Shown here: one piece after another, positions 35,050 to 44,046 of the stretch
How the letters are laid out: each line of letters opens with the position of its first letter
Position numbering within the stretch: the stretch's first letter is position 1
Assembly: GCF_021729885.1 (NCBI RefSeq)
Contig: NZ_CP063401.1
Span: 3,960,501 to 4,024,500 of the forward strand
DNA: 64,000 bases
Reading direction: 5' to 3'
Source of the DNA: Devosia sp. SL43
Lineage (GTDB): Bacteria; Pseudomonadota; Alphaproteobacteria; Rhizobiales; Devosiaceae
The notes under the pieces: generated by a model
Told to the model about the DNA's origin: nothing
Databases searched by the model: none
The model's input: the letters and a program-made list of their open reading frames with translations, nothing else
Position numbers and translations under genes: made by a program

Positions 35050-36918
35050 ATGAGCCTCTTCTCGCCCCTCCACCGCATATTCGAGTCGTGGCTCGACCCC
35101 TTCCGACCCGTCGACAATCTCCAGCCACCGTCCTCGGGGCCGGGTTTCTTCTGGCACTATATCGGCCAGGCCAAGCTGCCCTTCCTGTCGCTGCTGATCC
35201 TGGGCGGTGCCGTGGCGCTGGTGGAAGCGGCCTTGTTTTATTATGTCGGCCGCCTCGTCGACATTCTCGATGCCGCCAACCAGGCCAGCGGCTGGTCCGG
35301 ACTCATCGCCGCCAGCGGCAGCGAGCTGGCGATCATGCTCGTCGTCGTGCTGGGCGTCCGCTTCATCGTCACCTGGCTCTCAGCGGTGGTCGAAGAGCAG
35401 ACGGTCAATCTCGGCTTCTACAATCTCGTCCGCTGGCAGGCCTATGCCCACGTCATCCGCCAGAACCTGAGCTTCTTCCAGAACGATTTCGCCGGCTCCA
35501 TCGCGAGCAAGGTCTGGCAGAGCGGCGGCGCGGTGGGCGATTTCATGGTCGCGCTGCTGCAAGTCGTGTGGTTCATCGCGGTCTACGCCATCGCTACCCT
35601 GGTTCTTGTCGCCCAGCTCGATTGGCGACTCGGCGTCGCCGTCGCCCTGTGGATTGTCGCTTTCTCGGGCCTCGCCGCCTACTACGTGCCACGCATGCGC
35701 TCCCGCTCTGCCGCGGCAGCCGAAGCCGCCTCGGCGTTGACGGGCAGGGTGGTGGACAGCTTCTCCAACATCCAGACGCTCAAGCTTTTCGGCTCCAGCG
35801 ATCAGGACGATCGCTTCGTCCGTCGCGGCTTCGACAATTTCCTGACCTCGATGACGGCGCTGGCCCGCACGCTCGTCGGCGTGCGCACCGCCATGGGAAT
35901 GCTGTCAGGCATCGCCATAGCAGGCATCGGCGCTCTCTCGGTGCATCTGTGGACGCAGGGCCTCATCTCGGTCGGCGGCGTCGCCTTCACGCTCGGCCTG
36001 GTCCTGCGCCTCTACAACCTGCTCGGCCGCATGATGAACCAGCTCAATGGTCTCATGCGCAATTACGGCACGGCGCAGAACTCAGCCGACCTCATCGCCC
36101 GCCCCCTCGGTTTGGTCGATGCGCCCGACGCCAAGCCATTGGTCGTGACGCAGGGCGCCATCAATTTCGAGCGTATCGATTTCCACTACGGCAAGCCGAG
36201 CGGCGTCATCGAGCAGCTCGATCTCACCATCGCCCCCGGCGAACGCGTCGGCCTCATCGGCCGTTCGGGCGCCGGCAAGTCGACCCTGGTCAACCTGCTG
36301 CTCCGCTTCTACGACCTGCAAGGCGGTCGCATCACCATCGATGGCCAGGACATCTCCCGCGTCACCCAGGCCTCTCTCCGCGCCAATATCGGCGTCGTGA
36401 CCCAGGATACCGCGCTGCTCCACCGCTCCGTCCGCGCCAACATCGTCTTCGGCCGCCCCGATGCCACCGACGAGGACATGATCAGCGCCGCCCAAATGGC
36501 CGAGGCCGACGAATTCATCGACAACCTCGTCGATTTCCGTGGCCGCACCGGCTACGACGCCCAGGTCGGCGAACGTGGTGTCAAGCTTTCCGGTGGTCAG
36601 CGCCAGCGCGTCGCCATCGCCCGCGTGCTGCTCAAAAACGCCCCCATCCTGGTACTCGACGAAGCCACGTCCGCGCTCGATTCCGAGGTCGAGGCGGCGA
36701 TCCAGGAACAGCTCACCACCCTCATGCAGGGCAAGACGGTGATCGCCATTGCCCATCGGCTGTCCACCATCGCTGCCATGGACCGGCTTGTGGTGTTGGA
36801 GAAGGGCAGGATCATCGAGCAGGGCACCCACGCTCAGCTTCTGGCTGCGGGTGGGCAATATGCCCAGCTCTGGCAACGCCAGTCCGGCGGCTTCCTCGAT
36901 CTCGACGCTGCGGAATAA
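35050..36918 (+). CDS. ABC half-exporter, permease-ATPase fusion (3 of 3)
   Basis: A 622-residue type I exporter with the same layout as its two neighbours: membrane domain about 45-340 (LTGRVVDSFSNIQTLKLFGS), Walker A GRSGAGKSTLVNLLLRF near 404, signature LSGGQRQRVAIARVLL, Walker B ILVLDEATSALDSE. The start is ATG at 35050. It ends two bases before the stop of the convergent GGDEF-EAL gene. Three half-exporters leave room for more than one dimer; nothing in the sequence tells which pairs form. Confidence 0.85.
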   Translation: MSLFSPLHRIFESWLDPFRPVDNLQPPSSGPGFFWHYIGQAKLPFLSLLILGGAVALVEAALFYYVGRLVDILDAANQASGWSGLIAASGSELAIMLVVVLGVRFIVTWLSAVVEEQTVNLGFYNLVRWQAYAHVIRQNLSFFQNDFAGSIASKVWQSGGAVGDFMVALLQVVWFIAVYAIATLVLVAQLDWRLGVAVALWIVAFSGLAAYYVPRMRSRSAAAAEAASALTGRVVDSFSNIQTLKLFGSSDQDDRFVRRGFDNFLTSMTALARTLVGVRTAMGMLSGIAIAGIGALSVHLWTQGLISVGGVAFTLGLVLRLYNLLGRMMNQLNGLMRNYGTAQNSADLIARPLGLVDAPDAKPLVVTQGAINFERIDFHYGKPSGVIEQLDLTIAPGERVGLIGRSGAGKSTLVNLLLRFYDLQGGRITIDGQDISRVTQASLRANIGVVTQDTALLHRSVRANIVFGRPDATDEDMISAAQMAEADEFIDNLVDFRGRTGYDAQVGERGVKLSGGQRQRVAIARVLLKNAPILVLDEATSALDSEVEAAIQEQLTTLMQGKTVIAIAHRLSTIAAMDRLVVLEKGRIIEQGTHAQLLAAGGQYAQLWQRQSGGFLDLDAAE

Positions 36919-36920
36919 GG

Positions 36921-38900
36921 CTAGCTGACGGCGCCGAACATGCGGCTGCGACCGCCGCCCCAGTCCTGGCGTTCGTTGTCCAGATGCTTCAGAGCCAGTT
37001 CTTCGTTCATCGGGCGGCCGAACAGGTAGCCCTGCATCACGGTGCCGCCCAGTCCAATCAGCGCCTCGAGCTGCTCTTCGGTCTCGATGCCCTCGAACAC
37101 GCAGGAAATGCCGAGGTTGCGGCACAGGTCGATCGTCGTCTTGATGATAGCGCGACTGGTCGGATCATTGGAGACTTCCGCCACGAAGCTGCGGTCGACC
37201 TTGATGCGATCCAGCGGCAGCTTCTGCACATGGGTCAAGCTCGAATGTCCGGTGCCGAAATCGTCCAGCGCAATGCGCGAGCCCAAAGCCAGCAAGGCCA
37301 GCAGGGCTTGGTTGGCTTGGTCCATGTCCCGCATAACGGCAGTTTCGGTAATTTCGAAGTCGATCCGGCATGGCTTGCCCGCCTGGGCCACCAACGCAGC
37401 AATCGCTTCGATGGCTGTTGCCGAGCCCAGGTCATGCGCCGACAGATTGACCGACAATCGCAGCGGCTTGGGCAGCCTCCCCGACACCGCCAGCGCCTTA
37501 CGGAGCACCGTCTGGGTGATCTTGGAGATCGTCCCCGTACGCTCGGCCAGCGGAATGAATTCCGCCGGCGACACCTCGCCCAGCACCGGACTACGCCAGC
37601 GCGCCAGCACCTCGTAGCCGGTCGTGCCGTTGCTGGCGATATCGAATTGCGGCTGGAACAGGATGTAGAGTTCGGCGTCCAGGTTGGCCGTGTGCAGTGC
37701 ATGCTCCATTCGCCGCACGCGGTTCAACTCGTCGGCGTGACGATCCGAAAACACCACGGCCCGGCCGCGTGTCTCGCGCTTGGCGACCCAGGTCACGTAG
37801 TCGGCGCGGTCGTAAAGCGTGTCCGCCGTATCGCCAGCCCGCGACAGTGCGAAGCCGGCCGATGCCGATAGATGCACCGTGCCAAGCTTGGTCTCGAACG
37901 ATGGCCGCATGGCCGCCGTCAGCACATCGCCGCAGGCTTGTAGCGAGGCCTCGTCATTGGCGCCATCCAGCACCAGCGCAAACTGGTCCGAGCCAAGCCG
38001 GGCCACAAATGTCGACGGCCGCCGCAAAGCATTGATGCGGTGGCCGACTTCGATCAGCACCTGGTCGCCGGCGATCTGGCCAAAAATATCGTTGATCGAC
38101 TTGAAGCTGTCGAGGTCCAGCCGTGCCACGGCGATCTGGCTGCCATCGGCCTGGGCCCTGGCCAGCGCCTCCCGCAGATGCTGCTCGAACCGTCTCCGGT
38201 TGGGCAGGTTGGTCAGGCTGTCGACATTGGCCAGCCGATAATTCTCGTCCGACAGGCGCTGCGTCTCTACCTGCTTGCGCACCATTTCGGACCGCGATGC
38301 GACCAGCGCGCTAAAATCGCGATAGTTGTTGAGCATGATGAAGATCAGTGCGGCGAGCACCAGCACCATGTTGATGGCGATGGCCATGAATGTCTGCTGG
38401 CCGGCCGTGGCAAACATCACCAGGAATGGACCCATCACGCAGATCGCCACGATCAACGCCGCACCCCGGGCATGCATCAGGCAGAACATGCAGCCAATGC
38501 TGGTAATGCCCATGTAGAAGGCGACATGCGACCGTTGATAGGCGTCGCCATACTGAAACAGGCTGAGCGACCATGTTGTGAACCCGATGGCCAGCACCGC
38601 TGCCACGACCAGCAGCACGGTGAGCGTTCTTCGGGCCTTCTCGAGGCTGAGGATCACATTGCGACCGCGCCACCAAAAGGTCAGGCGAGCCACGCTGATG
38701 ACGGTGAGCAAGGCCGGCACATAGGCAGTAAGCATTGCGGGGGCGGTGTGCAGGTGGGTAGCCGCCAGGATAAACGTATTGGCCAGCAGCATCGCATAGA
38801 GCAGCGGAATTTGCCGGGACAGGGCACGCGCCTGGGCCAAGACCAGTTCCGGATCCTCCGGAACGGCAAAGAACCGCAACACTGACTTTACCGCCGACAT
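36921..38900 (-). CDS. Membrane-bound GGDEF-EAL protein with degenerate GGDEF
   Basis: A 659-residue protein. Five or six N-terminal membrane helices (about 30-215) form a sensor, followed by a linker coiled coil, a GGDEF domain and an EAL domain. The cyclase active site reads RLGSDQFALVL in place of GGDEF, so synthesis of c-di-GMP is unlikely. The phosphodiesterase domain starts GYEVLARW (EVL in place of EAL), and has DFGTGHSSLTHVQKL and FEGIETEEQ, so hydrolysis is plausible. The ATG at 38900 has GAGGGGG about nine bases upstream and was preferred to a GTG at 38906. Role: lowering c-di-GMP or GTP-sensing control of an EAL domain. Confidence 0.85.
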   Translation of the reverse strand: MSAVKSVLRFFAVPEDPELVLAQARALSRQIPLLYAMLLANTFILAATHLHTAPAMLTAYVPALLTVISVARLTFWWRGRNVILSLEKARRTLTVLLVVAAVLAIGFTTWSLSLFQYGDAYQRSHVAFYMGITSIGCMFCLMHARGAALIVAICVMGPFLVMFATAGQQTFMAIAINMVLVLAALIFIMLNNYRDFSALVASRSEMVRKQVETQRLSDENYRLANVDSLTNLPNRRRFEQHLREALARAQADGSQIAVARLDLDSFKSINDIFGQIAGDQVLIEVGHRINALRRPSTFVARLGSDQFALVLDGANDEASLQACGDVLTAAMRPSFETKLGTVHLSASAGFALSRAGDTADTLYDRADYVTWVAKRETRGRAVVFSDRHADELNRVRRMEHALHTANLDAELYILFQPQFDIASNGTTGYEVLARWRSPVLGEVSPAEFIPLAERTGTISKITQTVLRKALAVSGRLPKPLRLSVNLSAHDLGSATAIEAIAALVAQAGKPCRIDFEITETAVMRDMDQANQALLALLALGSRIALDDFGTGHSSLTHVQKLPLDRIKVDRSFVAEVSNDPTSRAIIKTTIDLCRNLGISCVFEGIETEEQLEALIGLGGTVMQGYLFGRPMNEELALKHLDNERQDWGGGRSRMFGAVS

Positions 38901-39019
38901 GGCCACGAGCCCCCTCGTTCAAGACCCACGGTACAAGCACAAACCCTAACACATACGTAAACGCTCGCGCTATCGGACCTTCCCTGGCTGATTTCTGCAT
39001 GTGCAACGATGCAAAACAC

Positions 39020-39038
39020 CCGAAATTTTCACTTTCGG
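39020..39038. promoter_or_regulatory. Small dyad upstream of the beta-mannosidase gene
   Basis: CCGAAA and TTTCGG (39020-39025 and 39033-39038) form an inverted repeat 114 bases before the chosen start, in a relatively AT-rich stretch of the divergent region. It could be an operator for a sugar-responsive repressor; the match to a specific family is not clear. Confidence 0.25.
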
Positions 39039-39152
39039 CCCCATTGGAAGCCGCGGCAAGACCGGGTAGAACCCTCCATGAAATCGATTGCGCTGGGAAT
39101 ATCCGGCGCGCCTAAACGCCCGCAATGCGCCGCGCGGCCCGAGGAGACCACG

Positions 39153-41675
39153 ATGCCCATCCCAGCCACTTATTCCGCCCTCGATCTGGCGGGCACCTTC
39201 GCCTTGTCCTCGCCGTCAGTGAGCGACATCAGCCTGCCGATCACCCTGCCGGGCGATGTGCATACCGCGCTGTTGGCCGCCGACCGCATCCCCGATCCCT
39301 ATTACGGCGAGAACGAAAAGACCGTGATGTGGGTCAACGAGACCGCCTGGTCGGTCGAGCGTAGCTTCAACGCCAGCGCCGCCGATATCGACGGCTACCT
39401 GACGCTGACCCTGGCCGAGGTCGACTGCATCGCCACCATCCTGCTCAACGGCGAAGTCATCGCCCAGACGCAAAACAGCTTCATCCGCAACGACTTCGAT
39501 GTGTCAGGCAAGGTCCGCCAGGGCGACAATACCCTGCGCATCGAGTTCGCCATCGCCCCCGACGTCGCCAAGGCCCGCGCCGACGCGCATCCGTTCCCGA
39601 TCCCCTTCACCAAGAACTACCAGACCAATGGCCTGAAGGGCATCCACATGAACTTCATCCGCAAGGCGGCCTGCCACGCGGGTTGGGACTGGGGCATCTG
39701 CATCATGCCCATCGGCATCTATGGCACGATGAGCCTGCGCAAGTCGCGCCTCGCCCGCCAGGAGAGCGTGCAGGTCGATCAGGCCCATGGCCAGAACTCG
39801 GTCGAACTCTCGATAAAGACTCGGCTTTTCGCCTTCGCTCACGGTGAGGTGGAACTTGAACACACCATCGATGGCCAGGTGATCACGGACAAGGTCTCGG
39901 TGCAGAAGGGCGAGAACGTCTTCACGCACAATGTCACCGTCCACAATCCGAACCTGTGGTGGCCGGCGGGGCAGGGCGAGCAGCCACTCTACGAGCTCGT
40001 CACCAATCTTGAAGGCGAAAAGACCACCCGCCAGATCGGCCTTCGCAAGCTCGAATGGATCGTCGAGGCCGACGAGATCGACCACAGCTTCAAGTGCCGC
40101 ATCAATGGCCGCGACATTTCTATGCTCGGTGCTAACTGGATCCCGGCCGACGCCATCCCCTCGCGCATCACGCCTGCGGTCATTCGCGACCTGCTCGACA
40201 GCGCCAAGGCCGCCAACATGAACATGCTGCGCATCTGGGGCGGCGGGCAGTACGAGCCCGACTACTTCTACGAACTCTGCGACGAGCTCGGCATCCTGAT
40301 CTGGCACGACTTCATGTTCGCCTGCATGAGCTACCCGTCCGACCGGCCATTCCTCGACAACGTCCGGACAGAGATCACCCAGCAGGTCCGCCGCCTCAGC
40401 CACCACGCCTCCGTCGCCCTCTGGTGCGGCGACAACGAAGTCATCGGTTCGCTGCACTGGTATCCCGAAACCAAGGCCGCCCCCGAGCGCTACGTCGCCA
40501 ATTACGACCGTCTGAATTCCATGCTCGGCAACATCGTCGAGGATGAAGACCCAGCCCGTCGCTTCTGGCCGTCCTCGCCATCCATGGGCTACCTCGACTT
40601 CTCCGACGGCTGGCACGCCGATACCCGTGGCGACACCCATTATTGGGACGTCTGGCATTCGGCCAAGCCGTTCGAGGCCTACCGCACGGTCAATCCGCGC
40701 TTCGCCTCCGAATTCGGTTTCCAGTCCTTCACCTCGATGAACGTCATCGAGACCTTTGCCGAGGAAAAGGACCGCAACCCGTCATCGCCGGTCATGGAAA
40801 ACCACCAGCGCAATGCCGGCGGCAATGCGCGCATCCTCGAAACCATGACGCGCTACTTCCGCTTCCCGCGCGATTTCGACCAGATGGTGTTCCTCAGCCA
40901 GATCCAGCAGGGTCTCGCCATCAAGACCGCCATCGAATACTGGCGCTCCACCAAGCCGCGCTGTATGGGCACGCTGTTCTGGCAGATCAACGACATCTGG
41001 CCGGTGGCAAGCTGGTCGAGCCTCGATTACGGCGGGCAGTGGAAGCTGCTGCAATACATGGCCAAGCGCTTCTTCCTGCCGGTCAACGTCGTGGCCGTGC
41101 CGCATCACGACGAAGTCGCCACCAATTCGCGCGGCACGCCGGTCGAGAACGCGCCGCCGACATCTATCCTGTTCCGCGGCATAAACGATACCGGTCGCCC
41201 GGTCAGCATCGCGCTCGAAGTGCGCGCCGTGAAGATCGCGGGTGGTGATCGCGTGGTCTTCTCCGGCAATACAGCCATCAGCCCGGATGGGGCGATCACC
41301 GTCACCTCCATCCCCTTCGACAGCCTTGCTGCCGACGAGTTCCTGTTCTTCTCCTGGCGCGACGCCAAGGGCAACCTCCTCGGCGAAAACGACTACTTCC
41401 CCAAGCCCTACAAGGCCTACGAACTGGTCCAGCCTAAGGTCCGCGCCGCCTGGTCCGAAGTCGATGGCCAACTGGTGCTGACCCTTACCAGCGACCAACC
41501 GGCTCTCTTCGTCACCGCCACGGTCGATATTCCCGGCTACTTCTCCGACAACGCCGTCACGCTCCTGCCGGGCCGCCAGACCGACCTAACCTTCACCCCC
41601 CGACACGGCGCCACGCCGTCTGCGGCAGAACTGGTACAGTCGCTCAAGGTGCGGAACCTCAGCGAGACGTTCTAA
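39153..41675 (+). CDS. Beta-mannosidase (glycoside hydrolase family 2)
   Basis: An 840-residue cytosolic GH2 enzyme without signal peptide. The N-terminal sugar-binding-like domain (ITLPGDVHTALLAADRIPDP, MWVNETAW) is typical of beta-mannosidases. The acid/base is Glu429 in LWCGDNEVIGS and the nucleophile Glu520 in ASEFGFQSF. Length is normal. The ATG at 39153 has GAGGAG seven bases upstream; an open frame continues back to 39009 but has no such site. It hydrolyses terminal beta-mannose from mannan or N-glycan fragments after uptake. No sugar transporter lies next to it. A strong terminator follows. Confidence 0.88.
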   Translation: MPIPATYSALDLAGTFALSSPSVSDISLPITLPGDVHTALLAADRIPDPYYGENEKTVMWVNETAWSVERSFNASAADIDGYLTLTLAEVDCIATILLNGEVIAQTQNSFIRNDFDVSGKVRQGDNTLRIEFAIAPDVAKARADAHPFPIPFTKNYQTNGLKGIHMNFIRKAACHAGWDWGICIMPIGIYGTMSLRKSRLARQESVQVDQAHGQNSVELSIKTRLFAFAHGEVELEHTIDGQVITDKVSVQKGENVFTHNVTVHNPNLWWPAGQGEQPLYELVTNLEGEKTTRQIGLRKLEWIVEADEIDHSFKCRINGRDISMLGANWIPADAIPSRITPAVIRDLLDSAKAANMNMLRIWGGGQYEPDYFYELCDELGILIWHDFMFACMSYPSDRPFLDNVRTEITQQVRRLSHHASVALWCGDNEVIGSLHWYPETKAAPERYVANYDRLNSMLGNIVEDEDPARRFWPSSPSMGYLDFSDGWHADTRGDTHYWDVWHSAKPFEAYRTVNPRFASEFGFQSFTSMNVIETFAEEKDRNPSSPVMENHQRNAGGNARILETMTRYFRFPRDFDQMVFLSQIQQGLAIKTAIEYWRSTKPRCMGTLFWQINDIWPVASWSSLDYGGQWKLLQYMAKRFFLPVNVVAVPHHDEVATNSRGTPVENAPPTSILFRGINDTGRPVSIALEVRAVKIAGGDRVVFSGNTAISPDGAITVTSIPFDSLAADEFLFFSWRDAKGNLLGENDYFPKPYKAYELVQPKVRAAWSEVDGQLVLTLTSDQPALFVTATVDIPGYFSDNAVTLLPGRQTDLTFTPRHGATPSAAELVQSLKVRNLSETF

Positions 41676-41696
41676 ACAGCTCTGAGGAACAAGTTT

Positions 41697-41725
41697 TGCC
41701 GCCCTTGTCATTGACAGGGGCGGCA
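41697..41725 (+). terminator. Rho-independent terminator candidate after the beta-mannosidase gene
   Basis: TGCCGCCCTTGTC, a three-base loop and GACAGGGGCGGCA make a 13-bp stem with one mismatch, 21 bases after the stop. It is flanked by TTTT on one side and GCATCTTTC on the other, so it could work mainly on the plus strand. Confidence 0.6.
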
Positions 41726-41783
41726 GCATCTTTCATCGCTAGACCAGACAGCGCGCCACCCTCTGCCGCCCTTCGGAACCATC

Positions 41784-42704
41784 ATGTCCGCTCAGATTGC
41801 GCCCGTCGAAGAGCGCCACAATTCCGGTATCGGCATACTGCTCTTGTCGCAGTTGATCCTGCTGTTCCTGGACACCTCCGCCAAGTGGATGTCCAATCAG
41901 GGCATCCCCACGGGCGAGATCGTCTTCATCCGCTATGCGGTCCACGTTGCGCTGATCCTGGTCTTCGTCTGGCCATTGCGGCGCGGCGGGCTGTTCCGCA
42001 CCGCCAACTGGAAGCTGGAAGTGCTGCGCGGCGTGTGTCTGCTGCTGACCACCGGTGGCAACTTCCTCGCCATGCGCTACCTGCCGCTCACCGTCACCGG
42101 CGCACTCATTTTCACCAGCCCTCTGATGGTCTGCGCGCTGTCCGGTCCATTGCTCGGGGAAACGATTGGCTGGCGGCGCTGGCTGGCGATCATCGCCGGC
42201 TTCATCGGCATCCTGATCATTGTACGCCCGGGCACCGAGGCGTTCCAGCCAGCGTCTCTGCTGGCCCTGGTCGCAGCCTTCTTCGTGGCCCTGTTCTCGA
42301 TCATCACCCGCAAGCTGGCCGGCGTCGATACCGCCCTGACCCAGCAGTTCTATGCCGGCGCGGTCGCCCTGCTGCTCATAACGCCCTTTGCCTTCACCGG
42401 CTGGGTTTGGCCGTCAGACGGCATCACCTGGCTGGCCTTCTTCGGCGCCGGTACCGTGGGCATGATCGGCCATATCCTGATTTCGGTGGCACACCGCTTC
42501 GCGCCGCCGTCCACACTGGCGCCGTTCAACTACCTGACGCTGCTCTACCTCGCCATCGTCAGTTGGCTGATCTTCAACCAACCACCCGACCAGTGGTTCT
42601 ACCTGGGCGCCAGCATCATCATCGCCAGCGGTCTCTACATCTGGCTGCGCGAACGCTCGCTCAATAAGCGGGCGACGTCGGTGGACGACGCCATCGTCGA
42701 CTAG
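41784..42704 (+). CDS. EamA/DMT-superfamily transporter
   Basis: A 306-residue inner-membrane protein with about ten hydrophobic helices in two EamA repeats (GILLLSQLILLFLDTSAKWM; later LIIVRPGTEAFQP and APFNYLTLLYLAIVSWLIF). This family exports metabolites such as amino acids, or takes up small solutes such as S-adenosylmethionine or riboflavin; the substrate cannot be told from the sequence. It starts at ATG 41784 and converges on the ndh gene, overlapping its end by four bases. Confidence 0.8.
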   Translation: MSAQIAPVEERHNSGIGILLLSQLILLFLDTSAKWMSNQGIPTGEIVFIRYAVHVALILVFVWPLRRGGLFRTANWKLEVLRGVCLLLTTGGNFLAMRYLPLTVTGALIFTSPLMVCALSGPLLGETIGWRRWLAIIAGFIGILIIVRPGTEAFQPASLLALVAAFFVALFSIITRKLAGVDTALTQQFYAGAVALLLITPFAFTGWVWPSDGITWLAFFGAGTVGMIGHILISVAHRFAPPSTLAPFNYLTLLYLAIVSWLIFNQPPDQWFYLGASIIIASGLYIWLRERSLNKRATSVDDAIVD

Positions 42705-43993
42705 GCCTCAGTCATTTCCTTGATCGGCGCTTTCTTCTCTGCATCGCCCTGCGTGATCAGCCGGGCGCTGCGCTGGCCGCTGAGATAGATCCACAACCAG
42801 CTCAGTGCCACGGCGAGCCGGTTCTTGGTGTCGATCAGGAAGTAGATATGGGCGATTCCCCAGACCCACCAGGCCATCCAGCCCTTGAGCTGGAACCGTC
42901 CGAAATCGATCACCGCCGCCCGCTTGCCGATGGTCGCCAGGTCGCCGGCATGCTTGTAGCGGAACGGGATCTGTTGCCCGAACCGCCCCAGCCGCGCCTT
43001 GATTACCCGCGCCGCATGCTTGCCGCCCTGCTTGGCGCCGTCGCCGACACCGGGCACGGGCTTGCCATCAGGCATGGTGATTGTTGCCGTGTCGCCGACC
43101 ACGAAAATCTCCGGATGCCCAGGCACGGTAAGGTCCGCCTCGACCTTCACCCGCCCGGCCCGATCCGGCTCCACGCCCAGCCACTTTGCCGCCGGCGACG
43201 CCTGCACCCCTGCCGCCCAGATGATGGTCGCGACATCTAGCCGCTTGCCACCATAGACCACGCCACCGGCATCGATCTCGGTCACCGCCGCGCCCAGTTC
43301 CACCTCGACGCCAAGGTCGCGCAAGGCCTTGAGCGTGTAGTCCGATAGTTCCTGCTTGAAATTGGCCAGCACCCGCTTGCCGCCCTCGATCAGCACCACC
43401 CGCGCCTCGTCCGGCGAGATGCTGCGGAACTCGCCTTTGAGCGTCACCCGCGCCAGCTCGACAATGGCGCCCGCCATCTCGACCCCTGTGGGTCCCGCGC
43501 CGATCAGCACGAACGTCAGCAGCGCCTTGCGTTTAGCTGGGTCCGTTTCCCGCTCCGCTGCCTCGAAGGCCAGCAGCAGTTTGCGCCGGATGGTGGTCGC
43601 ATCCTCGAGCGTCTTCAACCCCGGTGCGAACTGCTCCCATTCGTCATGCCCGAAATAAGCATGTCGGGCGCCGGTCGCCAGGATCAGGCTGTCATAGGGA
43701 ACGCGGCTGCCATCTTCCAGCACCACCGCCTTTCCGGCTACATCGACGCCGGTGACCGTTGCCAGCAGCGTCGTCGCCTCACTGCGCTTGCGCAGGATAT
43801 GGCGGATCGGCCAGGCGATTTCCGAGGTGCTGAGCGATGCCGTCGCCACCTGGTAGAGCAGGGGCTGGAACAGGTGGTGATTGCGCCGGTCGATCAGGGT
43901 GATGTCGACATCGGCCCTTTCAAGTGCCTGCGCCGCAGCCAGTCCGCCGAAGCCGCCGCCGACGATAACAACGCGATGCCTCTTGCCGGCCAT
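42701..43993 (-). CDS. ndh: Type II NADH:quinone oxidoreductase
   Basis: A 430-residue flavoprotein with FAD motif VIVGGGFGGLAAAQALE at 9-25 and NADH motif FVLIGAGPTGVEMAGAIVEL near residue 160. The C-terminal part is aromatic and hydrophobic (WMAWWVWGIAHIYFLIDTKN), as in membrane-attached NDH-2 enzymes. It passes electrons from NADH to quinone without pumping protons. ATG at 43993. The gene is single; its 53-base upstream gap to the sugar kinase stop suggests possible read-through from that gene. Confidence 0.88.
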   Translation of the reverse strand: MAGKRHRVVIVGGGFGGLAAAQALERADVDITLIDRRNHHLFQPLLYQVATASLSTSEIAWPIRHILRKRSEATTLLATVTGVDVAGKAVVLEDGSRVPYDSLILATGARHAYFGHDEWEQFAPGLKTLEDATTIRRKLLLAFEAAERETDPAKRKALLTFVLIGAGPTGVEMAGAIVELARVTLKGEFRSISPDEARVVLIEGGKRVLANFKQELSDYTLKALRDLGVEVELGAAVTEIDAGGVVYGGKRLDVATIIWAAGVQASPAAKWLGVEPDRAGRVKVEADLTVPGHPEIFVVGDTATITMPDGKPVPGVGDGAKQGGKHAARVIKARLGRFGQQIPFRYKHAGDLATIGKRAAVIDFGRFQLKGWMAWWVWGIAHIYFLIDTKNRLAVALSWLWIYLSGQRSARLITQGDAEKKAPIKEMTEA

Positions 43994-44046
43994 GCTGCCC
44001 TCCTTTGGCTGCCCACTATGTGGTGCCTAAGGGCTTGTATGGCAAA

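Noticed and set aside
35088..37871. Plus-strand open frame of 927 codons across exporter 3 and the GGDEF-EAL gene
   Set aside because: It overlaps two well supported genes in other frames, is Arg/Pro/His-rich, and has no recognisable domain.
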